A DNA stretch of 64,000 nucleotides from Pseudomonas chlororaphis (GTDB lineage Bacteria > Pseudomonadota > Gammaproteobacteria > Pseudomonadales > Pseudomonadaceae). The DNA lies in NCBI RefSeq assembly GCF_003731765.1, contig NZ_MOAL01000004.1, forward strand, positions 2,170,001 to 2,234,000, given 5' to 3'. The notes beneath the pieces are model-generated. The model saw only the letters and a list, made by a program, of their open reading frames with translations, did not search any database and was not told the origin of the DNA. Both the position numbers and the translations under genes were made by a program. This document shows positions 26,720-35,625 of the stretch, piece by piece; the first letter of the stretch is position 1, and every line of letters begins with the position of its first letter.

Positions 26720-27607
26720 ATGCGTCGAAAGCTCCCTAGTAACGCTGCCCTGATAGCCTTTGAAACAGCAGCCCGCCATGGCAGTTTTGCCCGTGCCGCA
26801 AACGAATTGGCCTTGACCGAGGGTGCCATCAGTCGGCAGATAGGCCGCCTGGAAGCCTTTCTCGGCGTTACGCTATTCGAGCGCGTTGGTAACCGCGTAC
26901 GGCTCTTACCTAATGGTGAGCGCTACGCTGCCCAAGTGCGCGAACTACTCGACCGACTCGACAGGGATAGCCAGTATTTGATGGGGCAGCCCAGCGACGG
27001 CGCAAGCCTTGATATCGCCGTCAGCCCAACCTTTGCCCTGCGCTGGCTAATTCCCAGGCTGTCTGGCTTTGGCGAGCAACACCCGAGTATCTGCGTGCAC
27101 CTATCGGAACGTATGGAACCATTCGTGCTTGCCGGTAGTGGCTTCGATGCCGCCATCCATTTTGAGCACCCGGCCTGGACAGGCATGCACACGCACCGCC
27201 TGTTAAACGAAGTGTTAATTCCGGTTTGCCACCCTTCCCTACTGAACCCCGGCGAGCAGACAACGACTCTGGATTCACTGCCGCGATTACACCGACGACA
27301 GAACCCGGATGCGTGGCAGCGCTATGCCCAGGAAACCGGGATTGTACTGAGCAACGCAGCGATGGGCGCGCGCTACGATTTGCACGCGATGTTGATCGAG
27401 GCGGCACTGGCGGGGCTCGGCGTGGCACTCGTACCGCGCCTGTACGTGGAAGCAGAATTGGCGCAAGGCCGGCTGGTTGCGCCATGGCCCCAGGAGAAGA
27501 ATATCGCCAAGACGTTTTGCCTCGTGTTACCCGAACCCCTTGAGCTAAGCCGCGCGCCCATCCAGGCATTTGCGCATTGGCTGTTGGAGGAAGCGCAGGT
27601 GAAGTAG
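26720..27607 (+). CDS. LysR-type transcriptional regulator (GcvA-like)
   Basis: 295 residues. N-terminal helix-turn-helix (LPSNAALIAFETAARHGSFARAANELALTEGAISRQI) and effector domain with the PTFALRWLIPRL block common to the GcvA/AmpR group. It lies divergent from the DUF4286/MBL operon with a 123-base gap and is likely its regulator. It is the last gene before the island boundary. Confidence 0.9.
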   Translation: MRRKLPSNAALIAFETAARHGSFARAANELALTEGAISRQIGRLEAFLGVTLFERVGNRVRLLPNGERYAAQVRELLDRLDRDSQYLMGQPSDGASLDIAVSPTFALRWLIPRLSGFGEQHPSICVHLSERMEPFVLAGSGFDAAIHFEHPAWTGMHTHRLLNEVLIPVCHPSLLNPGEQTTTLDSLPRLHRRQNPDAWQRYAQETGIVLSNAAMGARYDLHAMLIEAALAGLGVALVPRLYVEAELAQGRLVAPWPQEKNIAKTFCLVLPEPLELSRAPIQAFAHWLLEEAQVK

Positions 27608-27872
27608 GGGCATGCAGTGGTGCCCTTTCCGGATCGGTTTCGTAGGCCACACGAATGCTAATCCCCCAGGGTAAACGTGTCGGTGCGCGACCGGTTATTC
27701 AGTGGGTAAGTGATGAAAATGTTGCGGCTGCTTTTGGCCGCTACCTGCTAGACAAGACTGGCCGCTATGGGATCGGTTGCCGACTGGTATCACAATCATC
27801 ACCGGCCTCTAATCGTTCGCAGTTGCGGAACATTTGCTGAAAATGGCGGAACACTTCACTTTCCAGCAAGCA
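27608..27872. other. Region outside the island repeat, with integrase-arm-like motifs
   Basis: No gene. Contains TTGCGGAACATT (about 27822) and GGCGGAACACTT (about 27844), similar to motifs found next to the integrase at the other island end (42039 and 42061). This suggests an older element was once inserted here. Confidence 0.45.
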
Positions 27873-27963
27873 ATAAAAAACCCCGTAGATCGTTGATCTA
27901 CGGGGCTTTCAAGGGTGGAGGCCGAGGTCGGCATCGAACCGGCGCAGGTGGATTTACAATCCA
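27873..27963. repeat. Left attachment-site repeat of the island
   Basis: 91-base copy matching 42088-42178 at 86 positions, offset 14215 bases. It contains the hairpin CCCCGTAGATC-GTT-GATCTACGGGG and the last ~48 bases of a tRNA-Cys with changed anticodon base. It is not a working tRNA since the 5' half is absent. Confidence 0.88.
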
Positions 27964-28179
27964 ATAACATTTTCAATTATTACAGTGACTTAGCTTATTT
28001 TTGTTTCCGCAATTTCACTTTTTAGCAGACCTACAGCCAAGGCGGGCCAAGGGTCGCGATTCAAGTTGCGGAACGGATTTGCCCCATCCTGTTTGATAGA
28101 ATTCGCCGAGGACTGGAAATTTCCTGCCCTCGGTAGGATGCCAAACTCCTTACTGTAAAACTGGCATCCCGACTTGTGC

Positions 28180-28980
28180 TTAGATCTTCGGTTTCACGGC
28201 CTTGGCTTGTTCGTCGGCCAGTTTCTGTTTGCGCACGGCTTCTGCGTTCGCATCCTGTGAGGCCAGCTCATCGAACATCACTTTGGCGTCGGTGATGGAG
28301 AGCGTATAGGACGCCACCATCTGATCTTTTTCTTTTGCCGCTCTAACCGTGATGATTTTCCCGCAGTTCGGGCTGAATGAGCGCGGAGCGGTGACCGAAA
28401 CGCCAGGAATAGGAGTGATTGTTCCGTTACCCTGACATGGAGCCAGGCCCGATCCAGTCCATTGTTTGCCGTTGCGGTCGTATTGCCAATTGAGGCCCAT
28501 TGCTCCGATTACCATGGTGTCGGAAGGTTGACCGAACTTCTCGGTGAGGGCGCTCTTGAACGTGTTGACGTCGATGCGGCCTCCTTTATCGAAGCGTTGA
28601 ACACGCGCCACGAACCATACCTTGCCAGCATCGTTCAGCAATGCCGCAAACTCGTCCGAAGGTCCACCCGGGTGGTTGGTGCCTGTGCTCATCATGAGAT
28701 CACTGGTTTTCGCCGTGACACCGGCTGCTTTTCCATTAGTCAGCATCAGCGGCGTAACTGTGAAGTCGGGATTGGCCTTGGCAATGGCTTCTTGAGCTTG
28801 CGCCAACGAAGAACCGATGGTCACGCCCGAAATGTCATCTGCTGCCAAAGAGGCTGTGCTCGCGAGTGCTACGAAAGTTGCAGTGGCCAGAACACTTAGC
28901 CCCTTGAGGCGAGTGCGCTTGCAAGTCTGTTTAACTGCTTGGGCTTCGTTGAACTCGTTTGCAACAAAGGGGAATTGCAT
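28180..28980 (-). CDS. Exported hypothetical protein
   Basis: 266 residues. A long N-terminus precedes a signal-like stretch (GLSVLATATFVALASTASLA, cleavage near ADD). The mature part has TIGSSLAQAQEAIAKANPDF, a pattern found in many secreted bacterial proteins of unknown role, and a C-terminal Lys-rich helix. The start at 28980 follows AGGAAGAGG. It is the first gene inside the left island end, transcribed toward the boundary. Confidence 0.7.
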   Translation of the reverse strand: MQFPFVANEFNEAQAVKQTCKRTRLKGLSVLATATFVALASTASLAADDISGVTIGSSLAQAQEAIAKANPDFTVTPLMLTNGKAAGVTAKTSDLMMSTGTNHPGGPSDEFAALLNDAGKVWFVARVQRFDKGGRIDVNTFKSALTEKFGQPSDTMVIGAMGLNWQYDRNGKQWTGSGLAPCQGNGTITPIPGVSVTAPRSFSPNCGKIITVRAAKEKDQMVASYTLSITDAKVMFDELASQDANAEAVRKQKLADEQAKAVKPKI

Positions 28981-29252
28981 GAGACCTCTTCCTGAAGTCG
29001 ATTGAAGGGCGGGCAAAGTATCACAATGGGTCCATTTGCAAAAAGCAGCAGCGCCCATAGGCCGCATGTTTGCCGAGGTCTGGCTGGAACAGTAGCGCAG
29101 CGTAGAACGCCTAAGCGTCCATGAAGACACAAGCGCCACCTCCATTTTCTGGGACTAATGAGCAAACCTCATGAAGCCTTGCCGATTTACCCGTCTAGTC
29201 CTCATTCGTTAGCCCGCTTACTGTTCCCCAACGCCATATTCGGGAGAACGAA

Positions 29253-30242
29253 ATGCACAAGCGCACACTCGGCAACAGCTCACTTGAAGTATCGGCACTC
29301 GGCTTCGGCTGCATGGGCCTGAGCCATGGCTACGGGCCAGCGACAGAGACGCAGCAAGCGATCTCGCTGATTCGCACGGCAGTTGATCGAGGCGTCACGT
29401 TCTTCGATACCGCCGAGTTCTACGGCCCCTATCTCAATGAGCAAGTAGTCGGCGAGGCGCTGTCCCCGGTTCGTGACCAGGTCGTGATCGCCACGAAATT
29501 CGGCTTCGCCGTCGGTGCCGACAACACAAAGCAGACTCTGGACAGCCGGCCCGAACGTATTCGGGTAGCCGTCGAGGGGTCGCTGCGCCGACTGAGAACC
29601 GATTACATCGATTTGCTCTACCAGCACCGCGTCGATCCGGACGTGCCGATTGAGGACGTCGCTGGGGCGGTGAAAGACCTGATTAGCGAAGGCAAGGTCA
29701 AGCATTTCGGCCTGTCGGAGGCCGGTGCAAAGACCATTCGCCGTGCGCACGCGGTGCAGCCGGTCACGGCGCTGCAAAGCGAATACTCGCTGTGGTGGCG
29801 CGAGCCTGAGCAGGAAATCCTGCCGATGCTTTGGGAACTGGGCATCGGCTTCGTGCCATTCAGCCCTTTGGGCAAAGGTTTTCTCACCGGCACGGTATCG
29901 GCGGAGGCCACTTATGGCAGCGACGATTTCCGCAGCATCGTCCCTCGTTTCAGTCAGTCGGCGCTGCGGGCCAATCAGGGCCTGGTGGTGTTGATCCGTC
30001 AGATCGCTGCGCAGAAACAAGCGACACCGGCACAGATCGCGCTGGCCTGGCTGCTCGCGCAGGCACCGTGGATCGTGCCGATTCCGGGAACGACCAAGCT
30101 GCATCGCCTGGAAGAAAACCTCGGCGGCGCGGACATCACGCTCGATGCAGCCGAGCTGAAGGCGATTGATGCTGCGCTGGCGCAGATCCGCATCGAAGGC
30201 GAGCGCTATCCCGAAGCCCTCAAGGCGCGTGTCGGCCGATGA
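29253..30242 (+). CDS. Aldo/keto reductase
   Basis: 329 residues, (beta/alpha)8 AKR of the AKR12/13-like group. Catalytic tetrad visible: Asp in FFDTAEFYG with the Tyr, Lys in VIATKFGF, His in LYQHRVDP. NADPH site near WIVPIPGTTKLHRLEENL. The start follows GGAGAACGA. First gene of an eight-gene run; its ATGA stop overlaps the flavodoxin start. Closely similar to the second AKR at 30854, so a tandem duplicate. Confidence 0.93.
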   Translation: MHKRTLGNSSLEVSALGFGCMGLSHGYGPATETQQAISLIRTAVDRGVTFFDTAEFYGPYLNEQVVGEALSPVRDQVVIATKFGFAVGADNTKQTLDSRPERIRVAVEGSLRRLRTDYIDLLYQHRVDPDVPIEDVAGAVKDLISEGKVKHFGLSEAGAKTIRRAHAVQPVTALQSEYSLWWREPEQEILPMLWELGIGFVPFSPLGKGFLTGTVSAEATYGSDDFRSIVPRFSQSALRANQGLVVLIRQIAAQKQATPAQIALAWLLAQAPWIVPIPGTTKLHRLEENLGGADITLDAAELKAIDAALAQIRIEGERYPEALKARVGR

Positions 30243-30829
30243 GCAGCGATCACGATCCACTGCGGCGCACGGTGATCGCTGCGCTGGCGAGTGCCCCGCT
30301 GCTATCACTCGCCGACACGCAAAGCCCCCATGAAACCCCACGTTCCGGTTCGCGGATTCTGGTTGCGTACTTCTCGCGCTCGGGCAATACCCGCGTAGTT
30401 GCCGGGCTGATCCAGCGTGGACTGAGTGCCGATCTGTTCGAGATTCGCCCGGCCCACGCCTACCCCGAGGACTATCTGCAAACCGTGGAGCAGGCGCGCC
30501 AGGAGCGTGACAGCGGCTTCGAACCCGAACTGCAAAGCAAGGTTCACGCCCTCAGCGATTACAACACGATCTATCTGGGCTTTCCGATCTGGGGTGAAAC
30601 CGCCCCGCCGATCGTGCGCGCCTTCCTCAGCGCCCACGACCTGACCGGCAAGACCCTCATCCCCTTCAACACCCACGGCGGTTATGGCTTGGGCAGCAGC
30701 CGCAGCGTACTCGTCAAGCACGCGCCGAAGACTAAGGTTCTGGAAGGGTTTGTGATGGAGGGTGAGCAGGAGCGCAAGACCATGGAACGCGTGAACGGCT
30801 GGCTGAGCGATCACCCCCTCACGCGTTAA
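30239..30829 (+). CDS. Flavodoxin-family protein with N-terminal export-like segment
   Basis: 196 residues. The flavodoxin phosphate-binding loop SRSGNTR lies after residue 45. Ahead of it is an extension PLRRTVIAALASAPLLSLAD that looks like a short twin-arginine or Sec signal (RR followed by a hydrophobic stretch). FMN-binding features GFPIWGETAPP and NTHGGYGLG follow. It overlaps the AKR gene by four bases. A periplasmic flavodoxin would be unusual. Confidence 0.85.
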   Translation: MSSDHDPLRRTVIAALASAPLLSLADTQSPHETPRSGSRILVAYFSRSGNTRVVAGLIQRGLSADLFEIRPAHAYPEDYLQTVEQARQERDSGFEPELQSKVHALSDYNTIYLGFPIWGETAPPIVRAFLSAHDLTGKTLIPFNTHGGYGLGSSRSVLVKHAPKTKVLEGFVMEGEQERKTMERVNGWLSDHPLTR

Positions 30830-30853
30830 TCGAATTCTGTACGGAGTGACATC

Positions 30854-31846
30854 ATGAAAAACCGCACATTGGGCAATGGCCTGGAAGTGTCCGCTCTGGG
30901 CCTTGGCTGCATGAGCATGACTTCGGCCTACGGGCCGGCTGCCGAGAAGGCCAGCATGATCAAGCTGATTCGTTCGGCCCACGAACAAGGCGTCACCTTG
31001 TTCGACACCGCTGAAGCGTATGGCCCGTTCGCCAATGAAGAACTGCTGGGCGAGGCCTTGATGCCGATCCGCGAGCAAGTCGTCATCGCCACCAAGTTCG
31101 GCTTCGATATCGACCTGATCACCGGCGCACGCGGCGGCGGCACCAACAGCCGTCCGGAGCATATCCGCGCCGTGGCCGAAGCGTCGTTGAAGCGTCTGCG
31201 CACCGATTGCATCGACCTGTTTTATCAGCACCGCGTTGATCCGCAGGTGCCCATCGAAGACGTCGCCGGCACCGTCAAGGATCTGATCGCCGAGGGCAAG
31301 GTCAAGCATTTCGGCCTGTCTGAGGCGGGCGTGGAAACCATTCGCCGGGCGCACGCGGTACAACCGGTCACGGCCGTGCAGAGCGAATATTCGCTGTTCT
31401 GGCGCGGCCCGGAGCTGGAACTGCTGACGGTACTGGAAGAACTGGGGATCGGCTTCGTACCGTTCAGCCCGCTGGGCGCCGGTTTCCTCACCGGTCAGAT
31501 CGACGAGCACACGCAGTTCGACGCCAGCGACTTCCGCAACTTCGTCCCGCGTTTTTCTCCTGAAGCGCGCAAGGCCAATCTGGCGTTGGTCGACGTGGTG
31601 AAAGCCGTCGCGCAACGCAAACACGCTACGCCAGCGCAAGTGGCACTGGCCTGGTTGCTCGCACAGAAAGCGTGGATCGTGCCGATCCCGGGCACCACCA
31701 ACCCCCATCGACTGGAAGAGAACCTGGGCGCGGTCGGGCTGCAATTGATCGACGATGATCTGCGCGTGATCAACGAGCAAATGGCGCAGATTCAGGTGCA
31801 CGGTGAACGCCTGCCGGAATCGGCACTGAAAATGACCGGACTCTGA
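30854..31846 (+). CDS. Aldo/keto reductase (paralogue of the gene at 29253)
   Basis: 330 residues with the same blocks as the upstream AKR: LFDTAEAYGPFANEELLGEA, VIATKFGFD, FYQHRVDPQVPIEDVAGTV, WIVPIPGTTNPHRLEENL. The tetrad Asp-Tyr-Lys-His is intact. ACGGAGTGAC precedes the ATG. Two near-identical reductases in one operon suggest two related substrates or cofactor preferences. Confidence 0.93.
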   Translation: MKNRTLGNGLEVSALGLGCMSMTSAYGPAAEKASMIKLIRSAHEQGVTLFDTAEAYGPFANEELLGEALMPIREQVVIATKFGFDIDLITGARGGGTNSRPEHIRAVAEASLKRLRTDCIDLFYQHRVDPQVPIEDVAGTVKDLIAEGKVKHFGLSEAGVETIRRAHAVQPVTAVQSEYSLFWRGPELELLTVLEELGIGFVPFSPLGAGFLTGQIDEHTQFDASDFRNFVPRFSPEARKANLALVDVVKAVAQRKHATPAQVALAWLLAQKAWIVPIPGTTNPHRLEENLGAVGLQLIDDDLRVINEQMAQIQVHGERLPESALKMTGL

Positions 31847-31905
31847 GTCTGCCCAACGCGGCGCCACGTACAGCGCCGCTTTCACGTCTGACCGGAGTTG
31901 ATCCG

Positions 31906-32373
31906 ATGAACCGATTGATCGCACCACTCGTTGCTTTGTCATTCATGGCGGCAGAGTCCCAGGCCGCCAGCGAAATCCGCGTTACGCCGAACGGATCGCA
32001 GCCCTCGGTCAAGGGCGCGGCGCAAAACTTTACCGGCACGGTGCGCGTTGATGGCCTGTTCAAAGGTGATGCGCCCGCGCGCATCGGCGGCGGCACGGTA
32101 ACCTTCGAACCCGGCGCACGCACGGCGTGGCACACCCATCCGCTGGGGCAAACGCTGATCGTCACTGCAGGTGTCGGCTATGTGCAGCAAGAGGGTGGCC
32201 CGCGACAGGAAATCCGTCCGGGCGATACTGTCTGGATTCCGCCGCACGTCCGTCATTGGCATGGCGCCACGGCCAGCAATGGCATGACCCACATCGCGAT
32301 TGCTGAAGCCGCGGACGGCAAGACCGTCACCTGGGCGGAGCAGGTCTCGGAGGCGCAGTACGCCGGCCAATGA
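31906..32373 (+). CDS. Exported cupin-domain protein
   Basis: 155 residues with a signal peptide (MNRLIAPLVALSFMAAESQA). The cupin motif 1 GARTAWHTHPLGQ and motif 2 PGDTVWIPPHVRHWHG supply His/Glu metal ligands. Likely periplasmic metal-dependent enzyme or sensor, often called a quercetinase/cupin-2 type; substrate unknown. Starts after CGGAGTTG. Confidence 0.88.
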   Translation: MNRLIAPLVALSFMAAESQAASEIRVTPNGSQPSVKGAAQNFTGTVRVDGLFKGDAPARIGGGTVTFEPGARTAWHTHPLGQTLIVTAGVGYVQQEGGPRQEIRPGDTVWIPPHVRHWHGATASNGMTHIAIAEAADGKTVTWAEQVSEAQYAGQ

Positions 32374-32599
32374 AGTTACGGAATGTGTCGAAGCTGCTCG
32401 CCCGGCACCTTTGACGCAAACCATCATCCGCTCCCCAGGCCCCGCAACAGCGGGGTCGCGCCGGGATTTAGGCGATTATCGCAACACCGACTCATGAGTT
32501 CTGCTCAGGAGTCCATGCGCCTTTTCGGGGTTAATCGCCCCAACCATCCTCCGTACGATCCAGCAACACCGCAGAGACCTGCAATGGACGGAGCCTTTC

Positions 32600-33376
32600 A
32601 TGATGACCACTGACGAACGCAACCGCACTGCCCTCCCCGCACTCATCGTGCTTTGTCTGGGCGTTGCGACGATCTTCAGCGTTACCACCCAAGCAGCCGA
32701 GGCATCGCAGACCATGACCAGCACACCCGCCAGCGCAACTACATTGTCGAGCCAACAACAAACGATTCCACTGATCGCGGCATTCATGGCGACCAGCGAC
32801 ATGCCTCACCTCAACGCGGCGCTCAACCAGGGACTCGATGCCGGCCTGACCATCAGCGAAACCCGCGAAATTCTGGTGCAGCTCTACGCCTATGTCGGCT
32901 TCCCGCGCAGCCTCAACGCCTTGAACGAGCTGATGACGGTGGTGCAGGCGCGCAAACAGCGCGGCATTGAAGATGCGCCGGGGCGTGAGCCGAGCCGGGT
33001 GATTCCGGTGGGGGCTGAGTTGTTAGCGACGGGTACGGCGAATCAAACCAAGATCTCCGGCGCCCCGGTCAAAGGCCCGGTGTTCGAGTTCGCTCCGGTG
33101 ATCAACCGGTTCCTGCAAACGCACTTGTTCGGCGACATCTTCGAGCGCGACAACCTCGACTGGCAAAGCCGCGAACTGGCGACCGTTGGCGCGCTGGCAG
33201 CGACGCCGGGGGTGGAATCGCAGCTGCGCTCGCACATGGCGGCGAGCCTGCGCGTTGGTCTCAGCGCGGCACAGTTGCGCCAAGCCACCGAGCTGCTGAA
33301 AAAACACGGCGATGCGCAGACGGCTGAACGGGCCAGCGCAGCGCTGAACCAAGCCCTCTCGGCTTCGGGGAAATGA
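32600..33376 (+). CDS. Exported carboxymuconolactone-decarboxylase-like (AhpD-fold) protein
   Basis: 258 residues. The hydrophobic N-terminus PALIVLCLGVATIFSVTTQA is a likely signal. Two CMD domains: one around EILVQLYAYVGFPRSLNALN, one around SRELATVGALAATPGVESQL. No redox CxxC is visible, so it is more like a decarboxylase or isomerase than AhpD. It runs to one base before the lipoprotein hydrolase gene. Confidence 0.85.
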   Translation: MMTTDERNRTALPALIVLCLGVATIFSVTTQAAEASQTMTSTPASATTLSSQQQTIPLIAAFMATSDMPHLNAALNQGLDAGLTISETREILVQLYAYVGFPRSLNALNELMTVVQARKQRGIEDAPGREPSRVIPVGAELLATGTANQTKISGAPVKGPVFEFAPVINRFLQTHLFGDIFERDNLDWQSRELATVGALAATPGVESQLRSHMAASLRVGLSAAQLRQATELLKKHGDAQTAERASAALNQALSASGK

Positions 33377-33377
33377 C

Positions 33378-34442
33378 ATGAAAGCTGCAAAGCATTTGCT
33401 GTGCATCTCGCTGTTGAGCCTGTTGGCGGCCTGCGCGAACCATTCCGAAGGCCCGCTGCTGATCCAGAAGCAAGGCAGCTTCGCTGCCGGCGGAACGATG
33501 ACCACGGCACCGGGCACCTTCAACCCGCGCCAACCGATGGCGCCCAACGGCCAGACTTACCACGGTGACCACGCCTACGCGTTCTATCAGATCCCGGTCA
33601 ATGCGCGAAAACTGCCCATCGTCATGTGGCACGGCGCGGGTCAATTTTCCAAGACGTGGGAAACCACCGCCGATGGCCGCGAGGGATTTCAGAACATCTT
33701 TCTGCGCCGCCACTACGGCGTCTATCTGATCGATCAGCCTCGGCGTGGTGATGCCGGACGCAGCATGGTCGAGACCACAATCAAGCCTGTGCCTGACGAA
33801 CAACTGTGGTTCAACCAGTTCCGCATCGGCCTGTGGCCCAACTACTTCAACGGCGTGCAAGTGGCACAGGACGCACAAACCCGCGAGCAGTTTTTCCGGG
33901 CGATGACGCCAAACACCGGGCCATTCGACATGGGCGTGGTCTCCGATGGCGTGTCGGCGCTGTTCGACAAAATCGGCCCGGGGATTTTGTTCACCCATTC
34001 GCAAGGTGGCGGGCCGGGCTGGTTGACGGCGATCAAGAACGGCAATGTCAAAGCCATCGTGGCGTTCGAACCGGGCAGCAGTTTCGTGTTTGCTGACGGT
34101 GAAGTGCCGGCGCCGATTCCCAGCGCGTTTGACACGGTGCAAGGCGCAGCGGTGCCGATGGAGCAATTCATGGCACTGACGCGCATTCCGATTCTGATCC
34201 TCTACGGCGACAACATCCCGGAACAGGCCGTCGACCTGCCCGCGCAGGACAGTTGGCGCGCACGCCTGAAGATGGCCCGCCTGTGGCGTGATGCAGTCAA
34301 TCGCCACGGCGGTGACGTGCGGCTGATCCACCTGCCGGAAATCGGCATCCACGGCAATACCCACTTCCCCATGTCGGATCTGAACAACGTGCAGATCGCT
34401 GATCTGGTCGCGCAATTTCTCAAAGAAAAACAGCTGGACTGA
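33378..34442 (+). CDS. Alpha/beta-hydrolase lipoprotein
   Basis: 354 residues. Lipoprotein signal with lipobox LAAC (Cys near residue 18). Alpha/beta-hydrolase features: VMWHGAGQFSKTWE oxyanion loop, nucleophile elbow THSQGG, late Asp/His region HGNTHFPM. Probably a periplasmic or outer-membrane esterase-type enzyme. Translationally linked to the CMD gene (stop and start adjacent). Confidence 0.85.
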   Translation: MKAAKHLLCISLLSLLAACANHSEGPLLIQKQGSFAAGGTMTTAPGTFNPRQPMAPNGQTYHGDHAYAFYQIPVNARKLPIVMWHGAGQFSKTWETTADGREGFQNIFLRRHYGVYLIDQPRRGDAGRSMVETTIKPVPDEQLWFNQFRIGLWPNYFNGVQVAQDAQTREQFFRAMTPNTGPFDMGVVSDGVSALFDKIGPGILFTHSQGGGPGWLTAIKNGNVKAIVAFEPGSSFVFADGEVPAPIPSAFDTVQGAAVPMEQFMALTRIPILILYGDNIPEQAVDLPAQDSWRARLKMARLWRDAVNRHGGDVRLIHLPEIGIHGNTHFPMSDLNNVQIADLVAQFLKEKQLD

Positions 34443-34491
34443 CCCAAACATTTTTGAAACTGCCGCCCTTTTGATTGCTCAGGAGCTTCAC

Positions 34492-35544
34492 GTGAAGAAC
34501 ACTCTCAAAGCCACGCTCATGTCGGCATTGGTCGGCCTCTCGACGGGCGAAGCCTTGGCCGCCGACTACAAAAAGAACCCGTTCACCCTCGCCTACGACG
34601 GCGCGATCAGCAAGAACGAAGCGGGCAAGGTCAATATCCACCCGGTCATCTACAAGCTCAATGGTCTGGACATCGCCGCCAACGTTTACACCCCGGCCAA
34701 CTACGACGCGAAGAAGACCTACCCGACCGTGGTCGTTGCACACCCCAATGGCGGCGTGAAAGAACAGGTTGCCGGTCTGTATGCCCAGCGCCTGGCGGAA
34801 CAGGGCTACATCACCATCACGGCCGATGCGGCGTATCAGGGCGCCAGTGGTGGTCAGCCACGCAGCATCGATAAACCGGCGTATCGCATTGAAGACATCC
34901 ACGGCATGGCCGACTTCATCAGCCAGTTTGCCGGTGTCGATGACAAGCGTCTGGGCCTGCTCGGCATCTGCGGCGGTGGCGGCTATTCGTTGGCGGCGGC
35001 GCAAACCGATAAACGCTTCAAATCGCTGGCGACGGTAAGCATGTTCAACTCAGGCCGGGTACGCCGCAACGGCTACAACGACTCGCAAATGGACAGTATC
35101 CAGCAACGTCTGCAGCAGGCATCAGCAGCTCGCGCGCAAGAAGCCGCGGGTGGCGCGGTGCTGTATTCGGGGGATGCCAACCTCACCGACGAGCAAATCG
35201 CCAAACTGCCTTTCGAGCTGTATCGCCAGGGCTACGAGTACTACTGGAAGACCCACGCACACCCCAACTCGACCTTCAAATACACCACCAGCAGCCTGAT
35301 CGACTTGATGCGTTTCGACGCCACTGACCCTATCGAATTGATCAATCAACCGTTGCTGATGATCGCCGGCAGCAAGGCCGACAGTCTGTACATGACTCAG
35401 GATGCCTTCCCCAAAGCAACCGGTACCACGGACAAGGAAGTGTTCATTCTCGATGGCGCGACGCACATCGAAACCTACTGGGTGCCGCGTTATGTTGATG
35501 CGGCGATTGGCAAGCTGACCGAATTTTACGCACGAACCCTGTGA
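34492..35544 (+). CDS. Exported dienelactone-hydrolase-like protein
   Basis: 350 residues from GTG at 34492 (VKNTLKATLMSALVG), chosen because CAGGAGC lies just upstream while an ATG at 34471 would place it inside the gene. Signal cleavage near EALA. The elbow reads LGICGGGGYSL, so the nucleophile is Cys as in dienelactone hydrolases, and His is in DGATHIETYW. Last enzyme before the LysR gene. Confidence 0.85.
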   Translation: MKNTLKATLMSALVGLSTGEALAADYKKNPFTLAYDGAISKNEAGKVNIHPVIYKLNGLDIAANVYTPANYDAKKTYPTVVVAHPNGGVKEQVAGLYAQRLAEQGYITITADAAYQGASGGQPRSIDKPAYRIEDIHGMADFISQFAGVDDKRLGLLGICGGGGYSLAAAQTDKRFKSLATVSMFNSGRVRRNGYNDSQMDSIQQRLQQASAARAQEAAGGAVLYSGDANLTDEQIAKLPFELYRQGYEYYWKTHAHPNSTFKYTTSSLIDLMRFDATDPIELINQPLLMIAGSKADSLYMTQDAFPKATGTTDKEVFILDGATHIETYWVPRYVDAAIGKLTEFYARTL

Positions 35545-35625
35545 TGAGCGCCTTGAGGGTCGCGCATCCATGCGCAACCTGCTTTCATGGAATAATCCCG
35601 CGTCCCTCATGAGAGGCCCTCATCA

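Noticed and set aside
27655..27840. Short open frame between the LysR gene and the island repeat
   Set aside because: No ribosome site and no recognisable protein.
27916..27963. tRNA-Cys-like sequence at the left island edge
   Set aside because: Only the 3' part is present and the anticodon base differs; treated as the attachment repeat.
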